DNA of 64,000 nt from Enterobacter mori LMG 25706. Its GTDB lineage: Bacteria; Pseudomonadota; Gammaproteobacteria; Enterobacterales; Enterobacteriaceae. The translations under genes and the position numbers were made by a program. Positions within the stretch are counted from its first letter, which is position 1. Every line of letters starts with the position of its first letter. The notes beneath the pieces were generated by a model. That model was not told the origin of the DNA. It saw only the letters and a program-made list of their open reading frames with translations, and made no database searches. Location: NCBI RefSeq assembly GCF_000211415.1, contig NZ_GL890777.1:195893-259892 (forward strand), given 5' to 3'. Positions 1 through 12,318 of the stretch are shown here, piece after piece.

Positions 1-2347
<2,347 letters not shown>

Positions 2348-2575
2348 TGCGCACCTCTTAAATCCTGGTGGTTTACGTTATTCGTGTAGAGAAACAAAAC
2401 TGACTCCCGGGTCGGCAAACACGACAAAAGTTCCATATTGATGGCCCTGCCATTATTTGATGATTCGTGATTTTCTATGCGTCAAATAACCTGGTTTTTT
2501 AACGCTATTTACCGCCATTATCTGATTGACAAGCTGTTAGTCTTGACCCCGTAAAAATCCATCCAGGGGAAAGTC

Positions 2576-2890
2576 ATGGCTATACAGGGCATTGAAGGGG
2601 TAATCAGTCAGCTGCAGGCAACGGCAATGACGGCACGTAATCAGAACGTGATGGACGAACCTTCAACCATCAGCTTTGCGGGGCAACTGCACGCTGCGCT
2701 TGACCGTATCAGCGACAAGCAGAACGCCGCCCGGACGCAGGCGGAAAAATTTACGCTCGGTGAGCCGGGCGTGGCGCTTAATGATGTGATGGCCGATCTG
2801 CAAAAAGCGTCGGTGTCTCTGCAGATGGGCCTCCAGGTGCGAAATAAGCTGGTATCGGCCTATCAGGACGTCATGTCGATGCAGGTATAA
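2576..2890 (+). CDS. fliE: Flagellar hook-basal body adaptor FliE
   Basis: FliE is a small protein that joins the MS ring to the proximal rod and is the first substrate exported through the flagellar type III apparatus. The 104-residue product starts [18 protein letters not shown] and ends with the conserved helix containing [19 protein letters not shown], which resembles the D0 helix of other axial proteins. The ATG is preceded by CAGGGGAAAGTC, a good ribosome binding site. It stands alone, divergent from fliF, as in E. coli. Identity is secure by length, termini and context. Confidence 0.96.
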   Translation: MAIQGIEGVISQLQATAMTARNQNVMDEPSTISFAGQLHAALDRISDKQNAARTQAEKFTLGEPGVALNDVMADLQKASVSLQMGLQVRNKLVSAYQDVMSMQV

Positions 2891-2965
2891 AACCTGCCGA
2901 TCTTACGCTGGCACCCATACCGCTTTAATGCCACAATATTTTTTTCTTCCCACGCAGGAAAGATG

Positions 2966-3379
2966 ATGAAAAAAATAGCAATTGTGGGTGCGCTTCTGGC
3001 GTTAACCGGCTGTGTTCAGGTTGATAATTATCAGGAAGTCATCAAGCACCCTGTGCCGTCGCATCTGGCAGGGTACTGGCAGTCAAAAGGGCCGCAAAGC
3101 AAGATGGTGAGCCCGGAGGCGATTGCCACGCTGGTGGTGACGGAAGAGGGCGATACGCTGGATTGCCGTCAATGGCAGCGCGTGGTGGCGGTGCCGGGCA
3201 AGATTATGCTGCGTTCGGATGATTACTATAACGTGACCCGCAAGCTGGATATCTATCCGCTGGAGCGTGATGGCGCAACGCTTGAGTATGATGGTATGGA
3301 GCTGCAAAAAGTGGATCGTCCAACGGTTGAGTGTGCGAATTACCTGAGCAAAAATCCGCTGGAGAGTAAACTACCGTAA
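2966..3379 (+). CDS. yedD: YedD lipoprotein
   Basis: This 137-residue protein matches the enterobacterial lipoprotein YedD (conserved stretch VSPEAIATLVV...GDTLDCRQWQRV and YDGM...VDRPT). It opens with a lipoprotein signal, with the lipobox LTGC placing the acylated Cys at residue 16, so it should be anchored in the outer membrane facing the periplasm (inference: the residue after Cys is Val, not Asp). Two adjacent ATG codons exist at 2963 and 2966; 2966 is better spaced from AGGAAAG. Its function is not established; neighbours do not define one. It ends at a strong terminator at 3390-3416. Confidence 0.9.
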   Translation: MKKIAIVGALLALTGCVQVDNYQEVIKHPVPSHLAGYWQSKGPQSKMVSPEAIATLVVTEEGDTLDCRQWQRVVAVPGKIMLRSDDYYNVTRKLDIYPLERDGATLEYDGMELQKVDRPTVECANYLSKNPLESKLP

Positions 3380-3389
3380 CGGTAAAAAC

Positions 3390-3416
3390 AAAACGGCAAA
3401 CTTGTTGCCGTTTTTA
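3390..3416 (+). terminator. Intrinsic terminator after yedD
   Basis: AACGGCAA and TTGCCGTT form the stem, followed by a T run. It is nearly the same sequence as the terminator after cheW at 45231-45257, and both are followed by the same palindromic repeat. Confidence 0.85.
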
Positions 3417-3418
3417 GT

Positions 3419-3468
3419 GCTTGCGCCCTCTCCCCGTGGGAGAGGGTCGGGGTGAGGGCATCAGGCCG
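3419..3468. repeat. Dispersed palindromic intergenic repeat, copy 1
   Basis: The core CCCTCTCCC-CGT-GGGAGAGGG (3426-3446) is a perfect 9-bp stem, followed by a shared tail reading TCGGGGTGAGGGCATCAGGC. A second copy is at 45263-45308 behind cheW. Both lie just outside a coding region and directly after a look-alike terminator, which fits a REP-like intergenic element family. Confidence 0.85.
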
Positions 3469-3482
3469 CACGCTTCCCGTTT

Positions 3483-4970
3483 CTACAGCACATCCTCTAT
3501 GACCCACACGCTGACGCTTCCCCCGTTACAGAAGAACGTCCCTTCACCATCCGCAGCTGTGGTCACGGTTTCCTCGCGATTGCCCAGAAAATCACGCCAG
3601 GTTTTATTGCCGTAATTCTCGCCCAGACAAATCACTTTTTCCCCGTCATCACCATTGGAAAGGACCACCACGCAACCCGGCGCGTCGTCGGTCCCGCTGC
3701 GGCTGAACGCGATACAGTTAGGATGATCAAAAAACAGCGTCTGAATGCCGTGGGCAAAACGCTGGCGGGCGAGGATCAGCTCATGCAGTTGTTCAATCAC
3801 GGGCATATCAATATGGTACGTGTTACCGTCTCCGCCCGTATCGTCGTAGCTGGCACCGAAGAGGTCCGGATAGAACACGCTCGGCACGCCGTTTTCGCGC
3901 AGCAGAATTAACGCATAGGCGAGCGGTTTAAACCAGGCTTCCACCGGGGCTTCCAGCGCCTGCAGGGGTTGGGTGTCGTGGTTGGCAACCAGCGTGACCG
4001 CATGGAACGGATCGGCTTCCACCAGCGTGCCGGTGAAGATCTGGCTCATGTCGTAGTCGCGCCCCTGACGCGACGCCTCGTGGAACTTCATCTGCAGCGG
4101 CGCATCGAACAGCATGGTTTTGCCCTCGACCTGATTAATGTAGTTCTGCAGTTTATCCACCTCGTGCGACCAGTATTCCGCGACAACAAACAGCGGCTGC
4201 GGCGCCACCTCCTGCACGTGCTCAATCCACTCCTTATAAAACCAGGCCGGAATATGTTTTACGGCATCCAGACGAAAACCGTCACACTGCGTTTGCTCCA
4301 TTACCCAGCGCGCCCAGTATTTGATCTCCTCGGTCACGGCATGATTGCGAAAATCGATGTTCTCGCCCATCAGGTAGTCGAAATTGCCCATCTCGTCGTC
4401 GACCTGATCGTTCCAGCCTTCGCCGGTGTAGTCGTTGACGATTTTGAAGATATTGTCTTCATCGGGGTTTTCAATGTGGTCGATGCCGCTGAAGCATTTG
4501 TAATCCCAGATAAACTGCGAATATTTCCCCGCGCGGGCAGGGAAGGTGTAGCGCGTCCAGGCTTCACACTCGATGATTTCATCGTCGATTTGCGTACGGT
4601 CTTGTTCATTGACGCGCTGCACGCGGATCGGCTCTTTCTCGTCCGCCCCCATTTTGTGGTTGACCACCACATCCAGCAGCACGGCGATCTGGTTGCTTTT
4701 GAGCGCGTCGATGGCCTCCAGCAGCTGTGCTTTATCGCCGTATTTGGTGGCGACGCCGCCTTTTTGATCGAATTCGCCGAGGTCAAACAGATCGTAAGAG
4801 TCGTAGCCCACCGAGTATCCCCCCGATGCGCCTTTGTACGCCGGAGGTAGCCACACCATGTTAATGCCGATTTCGTTGAGGTTGGGGGCTAAAGCCGTAA
4901 CTTCTCGCCACAATTCACCGCCAGCGGGGTAATACCAGTGAAAGCATTGCAGTAAGGTTGGATTGCGCAT
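3483..4970 (-). CDS. amyA: Cytoplasmic alpha-amylase AmyA
   Basis: AmyA (GH13) hydrolyses alpha-1,4 glucan bonds of maltodextrins in the cytoplasm. I start it at [14 protein letters not shown] because an upstream in-frame ATG at 5000 lacks a ribosome binding site, whereas 4970 follows GGAGACGGTGC; this gives 495 residues, the E. coli length, with no signal peptide. GH13 landmarks are visible: DVVVNHK (region I), [11 protein letters not shown] with the nucleophile Asp, VAEYW with the acid Glu, and VANHDTQPL (region IV). It lies downstream of fliT on the same strand as in E. coli, where it is not part of the flagellar machine. Repeat copy 1 lies just beyond its stop. Confidence 0.96.
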   Translation of the reverse strand: MRNPTLLQCFHWYYPAGGELWREVTALAPNLNEIGINMVWLPPAYKGASGGYSVGYDSYDLFDLGEFDQKGGVATKYGDKAQLLEAIDALKSNQIAVLLDVVVNHKMGADEKEPIRVQRVNEQDRTQIDDEIIECEAWTRYTFPARAGKYSQFIWDYKCFSGIDHIENPDEDNIFKIVNDYTGEGWNDQVDDEMGNFDYLMGENIDFRNHAVTEEIKYWARWVMEQTQCDGFRLDAVKHIPAWFYKEWIEHVQEVAPQPLFVVAEYWSHEVDKLQNYINQVEGKTMLFDAPLQMKFHEASRQGRDYDMSQIFTGTLVEADPFHAVTLVANHDTQPLQALEAPVEAWFKPLAYALILLRENGVPSVFYPDLFGASYDDTGGDGNTYHIDMPVIEQLHELILARQRFAHGIQTLFFDHPNCIAFSRSGTDDAPGCVVVLSNGDDGEKVICLGENYGNKTWRDFLGNREETVTTAADGEGTFFCNGGSVSVWVIEDVL

Positions 4971-5026
4971 GCACCGTCTCCATGAGGTCGCGAAACTCAA
5001 GTATGGAGTACGTTTTGCAGAAATGC

Positions 5027-5060
5027 CTGGCGAACGAAGCGGGAAACGTTCGTTCGCCAG
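5027..5060 (-). terminator. Perfect 12-bp hairpin between fliT and amyA
   Basis: CTGGCGAACGAA at 5027-5038 pairs exactly with TTCGTTCGCCAG at 5049-5060 around a 10-base loop. It sits between the fliT stop and the amyA start and probably ends or processes the fliDST transcript. There is no clear T run on either side, so an intrinsic terminator is not certain. Confidence 0.5.
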
Positions 5061-5068
5061 CTACATGG

Positions 5069-5440
5069 CTAATTGAGATCGCTACTACTTTGCGGGACCA
5101 GGACATGACCGCCCTGGTTGCTGTAGGTGGAAAGAACGGTTTTCTGAATGGAGGATTGCCCCACCATTTTCGCCAGTTCATTCATTCTGGACTGCAGCAA
5201 TGTTTTCACCTGGCTTTCATTGTCGAGGATCACGCGCAGAGTCGGTCGAAGTTGCTCCTGCATTTGTGCAGAGGGTTCCGCTTCCTGCGTAAGACGAGCC
5301 AGCGAGTGCACCGCATTGACATAATCGGTTTCACAAGTAATGAGATCATCCCATAAACCCTGGCGAGCCAGTCGCAACATCAACTGGCTCTGCTCAAGGA
5401 GTTGCTGATAAAGGGTATAGAGTTGCGGTGCATTACTCAT
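5069..5440 (-). CDS. fliT: Flagellar export chaperone FliT
   Basis: FliT is the cytoplasmic chaperone of the filament cap protein FliD; free FliT also binds FlhC and dampens FlhDC activity, linking export to class II transcription (known from Salmonella). I use the ATG at 5440, giving 123 residues beginning [15 protein letters not shown]; a longer in-frame start would run into fliS. The ATG overlaps the fliS stop in the arrangement TAATG, so fliS and fliT are translationally coupled. The product is mostly helical and charged, with the C-terminal regulatory helix being less conserved, as usual. Confidence 0.92.
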   Translation of the reverse strand: MSNAPQLYTLYQQLLEQSQLMLRLARQGLWDDLITCETDYVNAVHSLARLTQEAEPSAQMQEQLRPTLRVILDNESQVKTLLQSRMNELAKMVGQSSIQKTVLSTYSNQGGHVLVPQSSSDLN

Positions 5441-5850
5441 TAGACGGCGTCCTGCATCAGTTGTGGCGTACCCGCAACCTCCTTCCACCCGTCAGCGATA
5501 TTGCGCAGCAATGTTTCCACCTCTTCGATGGCGCTGGCGTCGTTATTCACGTTGGCGTGCAGGAGGCGACGTACCATATAGGCATAAAGGGCAATCAGGT
5601 TTTGCGTAAGCTCATCACCGTTATTGTCCACCAGGCCAACCTTCAGCCCGTTTTCAATAATGTTGATGGCTTTCGAGAGTGCTAACCCCTTTGCCGGAAT
5701 ATTACCGTCTTGCAGGAACAGACGCGCGCGAACCAGCGCGCTGAGGGCTCCATCAAATAGCATGATAACCAGCTGCTGCTGGCTGGCGCTCATCACCGCG
5801 CTTTCAACCTCTATTTTTGCGTAGGCTTGCGTGCCTTTTGCGCCGTACAT
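5440..5850 (-). CDS. fliS: Flagellin export chaperone FliS
   Basis: FliS binds the disordered C-terminus of newly made flagellin, blocks its premature polymerisation and brings it to the export gate. The product is 136 residues, the E. coli length, starting [20 protein letters not shown] and carrying the typical [12 protein letters not shown] and INIIENGLK segments of the four-helix FliS fold. It follows fliD by 30 bases and overlaps fliT by its stop codon. Transcription should come from the fliD sigma-28 promoter at 7336-7362. Confidence 0.96.
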   Translation of the reverse strand: MYGAKGTQAYAKIEVESAVMSASQQQLVIMLFDGALSALVRARLFLQDGNIPAKGLALSKAINIIENGLKVGLVDNNGDELTQNLIALYAYMVRRLLHANVNNDASAIEEVETLLRNIADGWKEVAGTPQLMQDAV

Positions 5851-5880
5851 GTTATCCCCCTCGGGTTCGTTTAGCGTTTA

Positions 5881-7293
5881 CTACTTGCTGCTGGACGTAT
5901 TTTCAAACTGCTGCGTCAGGTAGCTGCTGGTGTTGTTCAGCGAAGTCATCAGTACGTCCAGCTGGGTAAACTGGGCTTTGTACTGTGCCACGCGCGCGTC
6001 AATACGCTCGCTCACGGCGTTGTACTGATCGGTAAGCTTGTTCAGCGTTTTGCTGACGCCATCTTTTGCCGCCTGGATAATCCCTTTGCTGGAGAGCCAG
6101 TCAGTCAGTTGGGTGGCCATCGTGGTGGTGATGCCGGTGGTTTTACCGTCACCCACAACCAGATCTTTAACGGCAGTCGGGTTGTCCGTCAGCGCTTTTT
6201 TCATCTTATCGCTATCCAGCTCCAGTTTTCCTGAGCTTGGGTCAGTGGTAATGCCCAGTGACGACAGCGTTTTATACGTGGTACCGCCCACGGTATTGCT
6301 CAGCATGGTTTTCAGCTGGGTCTGGATCGTACGCAGCGTGCTGTCACCCAGCAGGGCGCCGTTGCTGGAATCCTGTGCATCTGTGCCTGCATCCACCGCC
6401 GTATATTTGGTTAAGGTTGCAAAGCTGTCCTGCAGGGTGTTGTAAGCATCCACCCAGGCTTTCATTGCCGTTTCGGCTTTCGACGTATCTTTGGTGATCG
6501 TCAGCGTCTGGTTACCGGTGGTGACGTCATTCAGGTTCAGGGTGATATCTTCCAGCGCATCGCTGATGGTGTTGCTGCTGTTTTCGATATCAACGTTGTT
6601 GACCTTCAGCTTGGCGTTCTGCGCGGTAACGCTTTCCGTCATGCCGTTGCTGGCGTCGGTGCTGGTGCCGTTGTAACCCATAAAGGATTGCAGGGCGCTG
6701 TCGCCGCTCACGCTGATGCTGACCGCGTTATCTGCACCGGTTTCGGTAGAGGTAATAGACAGACGATACTGGCCATTCCCGACGTTAATAATACTGGCGG
6801 TCACGCCCGCATCCGCTTTGTTGATGGCATCACGAATGCCGGTCAGCGAGGAGTTTGCCGCGCTGATATCAACCGTCACCGGATCTTTACCGTTGCCCGC
6901 GGTAAAGGTAATTTTGCTGTCCGCGGTGGCAATGGCAGTTTTGGTATCCGCCTGGGTATTTTTAGTGGTCAGCGTCTGCGCCTGCGCCAGCTGAGAGACG
7001 CTAATGGTGTATTTACCCGCAATGGCGCTGCCCGTCGTGGTCGCGCTGAATGCCGTGGTACTGCTCGCCGTGCTGGTGGCCGTAAACAGGTCAGCTTTAT
7101 TCAGCGCGGTGTTGGCGGTCTGAAACGCTTCCAGCGAACTCTTCAACGTGCCGTAAGCGCTAAGCTTGGCGGTATAGGATGTCTGCTGTTTGGAAATCGG
7201 CGTCAGCTGCGCTTTTTCGGCCGTGGTGAGACTATCCAGAATGTCTGCTAACTTAAGACCCGAACCAATCCCCAATGATGAAATACTTGCCAT
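5881..7293 (-). CDS. fliD: Flagellar filament cap protein FliD (HAP2)
   Basis: FliD forms the pentameric cap at the filament tip that guides folding of each exported flagellin. The 470-residue product begins MASISSLGIGSGLKLADILD and has the typical N-terminal helix and C-terminal coiled helix (residues about 400-465, ending TSSYLTQQFENTSSSK). The middle is rich in Thr, Ser, Ala and Asn, as in the exposed leg and head domains. It is the first gene of fliD-fliS-fliT, divergent from fliC, with a good sigma-28 promoter 43-69 bases upstream of the start. Confidence 0.95.
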   Translation of the reverse strand: MASISSLGIGSGLKLADILDSLTTAEKAQLTPISKQQTSYTAKLSAYGTLKSSLEAFQTANTALNKADLFTATSTASSTTAFSATTTGSAIAGKYTISVSQLAQAQTLTTKNTQADTKTAIATADSKITFTAGNGKDPVTVDISAANSSLTGIRDAINKADAGVTASIINVGNGQYRLSITSTETGADNAVSISVSGDSALQSFMGYNGTSTDASNGMTESVTAQNAKLKVNNVDIENSSNTISDALEDITLNLNDVTTGNQTLTITKDTSKAETAMKAWVDAYNTLQDSFATLTKYTAVDAGTDAQDSSNGALLGDSTLRTIQTQLKTMLSNTVGGTTYKTLSSLGITTDPSSGKLELDSDKMKKALTDNPTAVKDLVVGDGKTTGITTTMATQLTDWLSSKGIIQAAKDGVSKTLNKLTDQYNAVSERIDARVAQYKAQFTQLDVLMTSLNNTSSYLTQQFENTSSSK

Positions 7294-7335
7294 ATTTATT
7301 CCTTAATCTATCGACACGTAGAACGAATAGTGGGG

Positions 7336-7362
7336 TTATCGGCCTTTATGCGTGAAAGTTTA
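7336..7362 (-). promoter_or_regulatory. Sigma-28 promoter of fliDST
   Basis: On the minus strand, TAAACTTT (-35), an 11-base spacer and GCCGATAA (-10) match the sigma-28 consensus TAAAGTTT-N11-GCCGATAA with one mismatch. Confidence 0.9.
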
Positions 7363-7455
7363 CGGTTAATTTCTTTTTTTTAATGGCGGGCATAACGGTA
7401 ATAGAGAAGAGTATTTCCGTGGCTAAAAAAATTATCGAGATCCTGAAAAAAAATC

Positions 7456-7482
7456 TAAAGGTTGTTTTGGACCAGACGATAA
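7456..7482 (+). promoter_or_regulatory. Sigma-28 promoter of fliC
   Basis: TAAAGGTT, an 11-base spacer and GACGATAA match sigma-28 consensus with two mismatches, giving a leader of about 70 bases before the fliC ATG. Confidence 0.9.
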
Positions 7483-7562
7483 CACCTTTGACGGCGATGA
7501 AGCCGAAGGGTGGAAACCCAAATCTAACCAAACAGATTTGATGAACAACAGGAATCGAAATC

Positions 7563-8828
7563 ATGGCACAAGTCATTAATACCAACAGCCTCTCGCTGAT
7601 CACTCAGAACAACATCAACAAGAACCAGTCTGCTCTGTCTTCTTCTATTGAGCGTCTGTCTTCCGGTCTGCGTATCAACAGCGCTAAAGATGATGCTGCG
7701 GGCCAGGCTATCGCTAACCGCTTCACGTCTAACATCAAAGGTCTGACTCAGGCTGCACGTAACGCTAACGACGGTATCTCTCTGGCACAGACCACTGAAG
7801 GCGCGCTGTCTGAAATCAACAACAACCTGCAGCGTGTTCGTGAACTGACCGTTCAGGCAACGACCGGTACTAACTCTGATTCTGACCTGACGTCAATCCA
7901 GGACGAAATCAAATCCCGTCTGTCTGAAATCGACCGCGTATCCGGTCAGACTCAGTTCAACGGCGTGAACGTACTGGCTAAAAACGGTTCTATGGCGATT
8001 CAGGTTGGTGCAAACGACGGCCAGACCATCTCCATCGACCTGCAGCAGATCGACTCTTCTACTCTGGGTCTGAACGGCTTCTCCGTTTCTAACAACGCAC
8101 TGAAACTGAGCGATTCTATCACTCAGGTTGGCGCGAGCGGTGCTCTGAAAGATGTTGACCTGAGCGCGGTTGCTACTACTCTGGGCGTGGACGCGAAGAG
8201 CCTGACTCTGCACAACGTGCAGACTCCAGCTGGTGCATCTACTGCGACCTACGTGGTTTCTTCTGGTTCTGACAACTACGCTGTGTCTGTTGACGATGCA
8301 ACTGGCAGCGTGAAAGTGAACACCGCTGACATCACCTATACCGATGCTAACGGTGGTACCGGTACTCTGACTGGTGTTGCAGTTAAAGTTGGCGCAGACG
8401 CTGCTGGCGCTGCTGCAGGTTACGCTGAAGTTCAGGGTAAAAACTACTCCCTGACTGCTGCTGCTATCGCTGATGGCGGCGCGGGCGGTACCCTGAACAA
8501 CGCACAGACTGTTACCCTGAACGCTGCGGGCGAGTTCAAAGGCGTGTCTACTGCAGATCCACTGGCTCTGCTGGACAAAGCTATCGCGTCTGTTGATAAA
8601 TTCCGTTCTTCACTGGGTGCGGTGCAGAACCGTCTGAGTTCTGCTGTAACCAACCTGAACAACACCACCACCAACCTGTCTGAAGCGCAGTCCCGTATTC
8701 AGGACGCTGACTATGCGACCGAAGTGTCAAATATGTCTAAAGCGCAGATCATCCAGCAGGCCGGTAACTCCGTGCTGTCCAAAGCTAACCAGGTTCCTCA
8801 GCAGGTTCTGTCTCTGCTGCAGGGCTAA
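7563..8828 (+). CDS. fliC: Flagellin FliC
   Basis: FliC is the filament subunit, exported through the growing flagellum. The 421-residue product has highly conserved ends: the N-terminal D0/D1 ([20 protein letters not shown], with [12 protein letters not shown] near residue 89, the region read by TLR5) and a C-terminal D1/D0 ending LSLLQG. The centre, about residues 170-340, is Ala/Gly/Thr-rich and variable, the exposed antigenic part, and is shorter than in E. coli K-12 (498 residues). The gene uses codons of highly expressed genes. Only one flagellin gene is in the window and no invertase is seen, so nothing here suggests phase variation. A strong terminator follows at 8845-8868. Confidence 0.97.
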   Translation: MAQVINTNSLSLITQNNINKNQSALSSSIERLSSGLRINSAKDDAAGQAIANRFTSNIKGLTQAARNANDGISLAQTTEGALSEINNNLQRVRELTVQATTGTNSDSDLTSIQDEIKSRLSEIDRVSGQTQFNGVNVLAKNGSMAIQVGANDGQTISIDLQQIDSSTLGLNGFSVSNNALKLSDSITQVGASGALKDVDLSAVATTLGVDAKSLTLHNVQTPAGASTATYVVSSGSDNYAVSVDDATGSVKVNTADITYTDANGGTGTLTGVAVKVGADAAGAAAGYAEVQGKNYSLTAAAIADGGAGGTLNNAQTVTLNAAGEFKGVSTADPLALLDKAIASVDKFRSSLGAVQNRLSSAVTNLNNTTTNLSEAQSRIQDADYATEVSNMSKAQIIQQAGNSVLSKANQVPQQVLSLLQG

Positions 8829-8844
8829 TCGCCTGATAATGCGT

Positions 8845-8868
8845 AAACCCCGCTTCGGCGGGGTTTTT
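8845..8868 (+). terminator. Intrinsic terminator of fliC
   Basis: ACCCCGC-TTCG-GCGGGGT followed by five T. In E. coli the fliC 3' end gives rise to the sRNA FliX; this terminator would form the 3' end of any such RNA here (inference). Confidence 0.9.
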
Positions 8869-8938
8869 ATTTAGCGCTATTTGCATAACCCCCCAAATAA
8901 CCCCTCATTTCACCCACTATTCACCCAATTGAAACCCC

Positions 8939-8965
8939 TGCAGAATCGGATAATCATGCCGATAA
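8939..8965 (+). promoter_or_regulatory. Sigma-28 promoter of fliAZ
   Basis: TGCAGAAT, an 11-base spacer and a perfect GCCGATAA -10 lie 26 bases before the fliA start codon. The segment is nearly identical to the E. coli fliA promoter region as I remember it, and would provide positive autoregulation. Confidence 0.85.
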
Positions 8966-8990
8966 CTCAATTAACGCAGGGCTGTTTATC

Positions 8991-9710
8991 GTGAATTCAC
9001 TCTATACCGCTGATGGTGTACTGGATAAACACTCGCTGTGGCAGCGTTATGTTCCGCTGGTGCGTCACGAAGCATTGCGCCTCCAGGTGCGTTTGCCGGC
9101 GAGCGTGGAACTGGACGATCTGCTACAGGCGGGCGGTATCGGGTTATTGAATGCAGTTGACCGATACGACGCTCTGCAAGGAACGGCATTTACGACTTAC
9201 GCAGTTCAGCGTATTCGTGGGGCGATGCTGGACGAGCTGCGCAGCCGAGACTGGGCGCCGCGCAGTGTTCGCCGCAACGCGCGCGAAGTGGCGCATGCGA
9301 TGGGGCAGCTGGAACAGGAACTGGGACGCAACGCGACGGAAACCGAAGTGGCTGAGCGTCTTGGGATCGCTGTTGAAGAGTCCCGTCAGATGTTGCTCGA
9401 TACCAATAATAGCCAACTCTTCTCTTACGATGAGTGGCGCGAAGAGCATGGCGATAGCATCGAGCTGGTGACGGATGAGCATCAGCAAGAAAACCCGTTA
9501 CACCATTTAATGGAAGGGAATTTACGCCAGCGCGTGATGGAAGCGATTGAAGCTTTACCAGAGCGCGAACAGCTGGTGTTGACCCTCTATTACCAGGAAG
9601 AGCTCAATCTCAAGGAGATTGGCGCGGTACTGGAGGTGGGGGAGTCTCGGGTTAGCCAGCTGCACAGCCAGGCCATCAAGCGCTTACGCACGAAACTGGG
9701 TAAGTTATAG
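8991..9710 (+). CDS. fliA: Flagellar RNA polymerase sigma factor FliA (sigma-28)
   Basis: FliA directs RNA polymerase to class III flagellar and chemotaxis promoters and is held inactive by FlgM until the hook is complete. The start codon is GTG, giving 239 residues beginning MNSLYTADGVLDKHSLWQRY, the E. coli length. Regions 2 (DDLLQAGGIGLLNAVDRYD...FTTYAVQRIRGAMLDELR), 3 and 4 (LPEREQLVLTLYYQEELNLKEIGAVLEVGESRVSQ) are clear. It leads an operon with fliZ 54 bases downstream. Its own promoter carries a sigma-28 box, and recognisable FliA targets in this window lie before fliC, fliD, motA and tar. Confidence 0.98.
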   Translation: MNSLYTADGVLDKHSLWQRYVPLVRHEALRLQVRLPASVELDDLLQAGGIGLLNAVDRYDALQGTAFTTYAVQRIRGAMLDELRSRDWAPRSVRRNAREVAHAMGQLEQELGRNATETEVAERLGIAVEESRQMLLDTNNSQLFSYDEWREEHGDSIELVTDEHQQENPLHHLMEGNLRQRVMEAIEALPEREQLVLTLYYQEELNLKEIGAVLEVGESRVSQLHSQAIKRLRTKLGKL

Positions 9711-9764
9711 GTGATTGATTCACCTCGGAAATGCCGCACAACGTATTGACAACCAGGAGTTATC

Positions 9765-10316
9765 ATGACGGTGCAGCAATCTAAAAGACGGCCTTTAAGC
9801 CGCTACCTGAAAGACTTTAAACACAGCCAGACGCATTGCGCCCACTGTAATAAATTACTCGACCGTATCACGCTGGTTCGTCGTGGCGAAATCGTGAACA
9901 AAATCGCGATATCCCGCCTCGACACGTTAATGGATGAGGCCGCCTGGCTCGAAGAGCAAAAAGAGTGGGTGGCGCTTTGCCGTTTCTGTGGCGATCTCCA
10001 CTGCAAAGAGCAAAGCGACTTCTTCGATATTATCGGCTTTAAGCAATTCCTGTTTGAGCAAACGGAGATGAGCCACGGCACCGTTCGCGAATATGTGGTT
10101 CGCCTGCGTCGCCTTGGGCAACATCTGACCGTCAACAATATTTCTCGCGACCTGCTGAAAACCGGTTATCTGGATGAAAATCTGGAGCCGTGGCTGCCTG
10201 CGACCAGCACCAACAACTACCGGATTGCGCTGCGCAAGTATGCTCAATACAAGGTACAGATGCCGGGTGTCGTAAAGCAGAAAGCCCACGCCGGAACAAC
10301 TTCTGATATATATTAA
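9765..10316 (+). CDS. fliZ: Regulator FliZ
   Basis: FliZ is a DNA-binding protein that antagonises sigma-S promoters and curli expression and so favours motility over the sessile state (known from E. coli); in Salmonella it raises FlhDC activity. The 183-residue product contains Cys pairs (CAHCNKL, CRFCGD) and a phage-integrase-like core segment (VREYVVRLRRLGQHL) with the Arg-rich helix that mimics sigma-S region 3. It follows fliA in one operon. The presence of sigma-S-type promoters such as otsBA in this same window makes the antagonism directly relevant. Confidence 0.94.
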   Translation: MTVQQSKRRPLSRYLKDFKHSQTHCAHCNKLLDRITLVRRGEIVNKIAISRLDTLMDEAAWLEEQKEWVALCRFCGDLHCKEQSDFFDIIGFKQFLFEQTEMSHGTVREYVVRLRRLGQHLTVNNISRDLLKTGYLDENLEPWLPATSTNNYRIALRKYAQYKVQMPGVVKQKAHAGTTSDIY

Positions 10317-10402
10317 AAAAGAATAAGATGTAGCGCAGTCGCCTTTGACGTTGCAGGTGATTTCTCTACACTACGTAAAAATTCCACTATATCGGGGTAT
10401 TT

Positions 10403-11203
10403 ATGAAATTTGCACTTCTGGGTCGTCAGGCGCTGATGGGTGTTATGGCCGTTGCGCTGGTTGCGGGCATGAGCGTGAAAACGTTCGCCGCGGAAAACCT
10501 GCTGAATAAAGTAAAAGAGCGTGGCACGCTGCTGGTGGGGCTGGAAGGAACCTATCCTCCGTTCAGCTACCAGGGCGACGACGGTAAACTGACCGGTTTC
10601 GAAGTGGAATTTGCGGAAGAACTGGCGAAACACCTTGGCGTGAAAGCGTCCCTGAAACCGACCAAATGGGACGGTATGCTGGCGTCGCTGGATTCAAAAC
10701 GTATTGATGTGGTGATCAACCAGGTGACCATTTCTGACGAGCGTAAGAAGAAGTATGACTTCTCCACGCCGTACACCGTGTCCGGTATTCAGGCGCTGGT
10801 GAAGAAAGGTAACGAAGGCGGGATTAAAACGGCAGCGGACCTGAAAGGGAAGAAAGTCGGCGTCGGTCTGGGTACCAACTACGAAGAGTGGCTGCGCCAG
10901 AATGTGCAGGGTGTGGATATTCGCACCTATGATGATGACCCGACCAAATACCAGGATCTGCGCGTGGGCCGTATCGACGCCATTCTGGTTGACCGCCTGG
11001 CCGCGCTGGATCTGGTGAAGAAAACCAACAATACCCTGGCCGTTGCGGGTGATGCGTTCTCTCGTCAGGAAGCCGGTATCGCCATCCGTAAAGGTAACGA
11101 AGACCTGGTGAAAGCGATCGATTCCGCGATTGCTGACATGCAGAAAGACGGCAGCCTGAAAGCGCTTTCTGAGAAATGGTTCGGCGCTGACGTCACCAAA
11201 TAA
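10403..11203 (+). CDS. tcyJ: Cystine-binding periplasmic protein TcyJ (FliY)
   Basis: TcyJ captures L-cystine (and related sulfur amino acids) in the periplasm and delivers it to the TcyL/TcyN importer. The 266-residue product has a Sec signal ending at about AFAA-type site TFAA|ENLLNK, followed by the solute-binding protein family 3 fold, with VGLEGTYPPFSY and GFEVEFAEELAKHLGVK at the start of lobe 1. It lies directly after fliZ but has its own leader and a terminator at 11221-11248, so it is probably a separate transcript, with dcyD-tcyL-tcyN following. Confidence 0.95.
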   Translation: MKFALLGRQALMGVMAVALVAGMSVKTFAAENLLNKVKERGTLLVGLEGTYPPFSYQGDDGKLTGFEVEFAEELAKHLGVKASLKPTKWDGMLASLDSKRIDVVINQVTISDERKKKYDFSTPYTVSGIQALVKKGNEGGIKTAADLKGKKVGVGLGTNYEEWLRQNVQGVDIRTYDDDPTKYQDLRVGRIDAILVDRLAALDLVKKTNNTLAVAGDAFSRQEAGIAIRKGNEDLVKAIDSAIADMQKDGSLKALSEKWFGADVTK

Positions 11204-11218
11204 GTCTTTGACCCATAA

Positions 11219-11248
11219 AAAAAGGCGCTTTTAAAAGCGCCTTTTTTA
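11219..11248 (+). terminator. Intrinsic terminator after tcyJ
   Basis: AAAGGCGCTTTTAAAAGCGCC stem-loop (palindromic AGGCGCTTTTAAAAGCGCCT core) followed by six T. It separates tcyJ from dcyD. Confidence 0.85.
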
Positions 11249-11289
11249 TTTCTTACGCGTCTGCGTGCATAATGAAAAATATCATATGA

Positions 11290-12297
<1,008 letters not shown>

Positions 12298-12318
12298 AAA
12301 TCAGGTCGAAAAATAATA

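Noticed and set aside
3969-4850. 293-residue plus-strand ORF opposite amyA
   Set aside because: It lies wholly opposite a strongly conserved gene and shows no family motif; long antisense frames are common in GC-rich codon usage.
7346-7603. 85-residue minus-strand ORF between fliD and fliC
   Set aside because: It overlaps both sigma-28 promoters and the fliC start.
7563-8828. Flagellar phase variation
   Set aside because: Only one flagellin gene, no fljA-like repressor or Hin-type invertase, and no inverted repeats flanking the fliC promoter.
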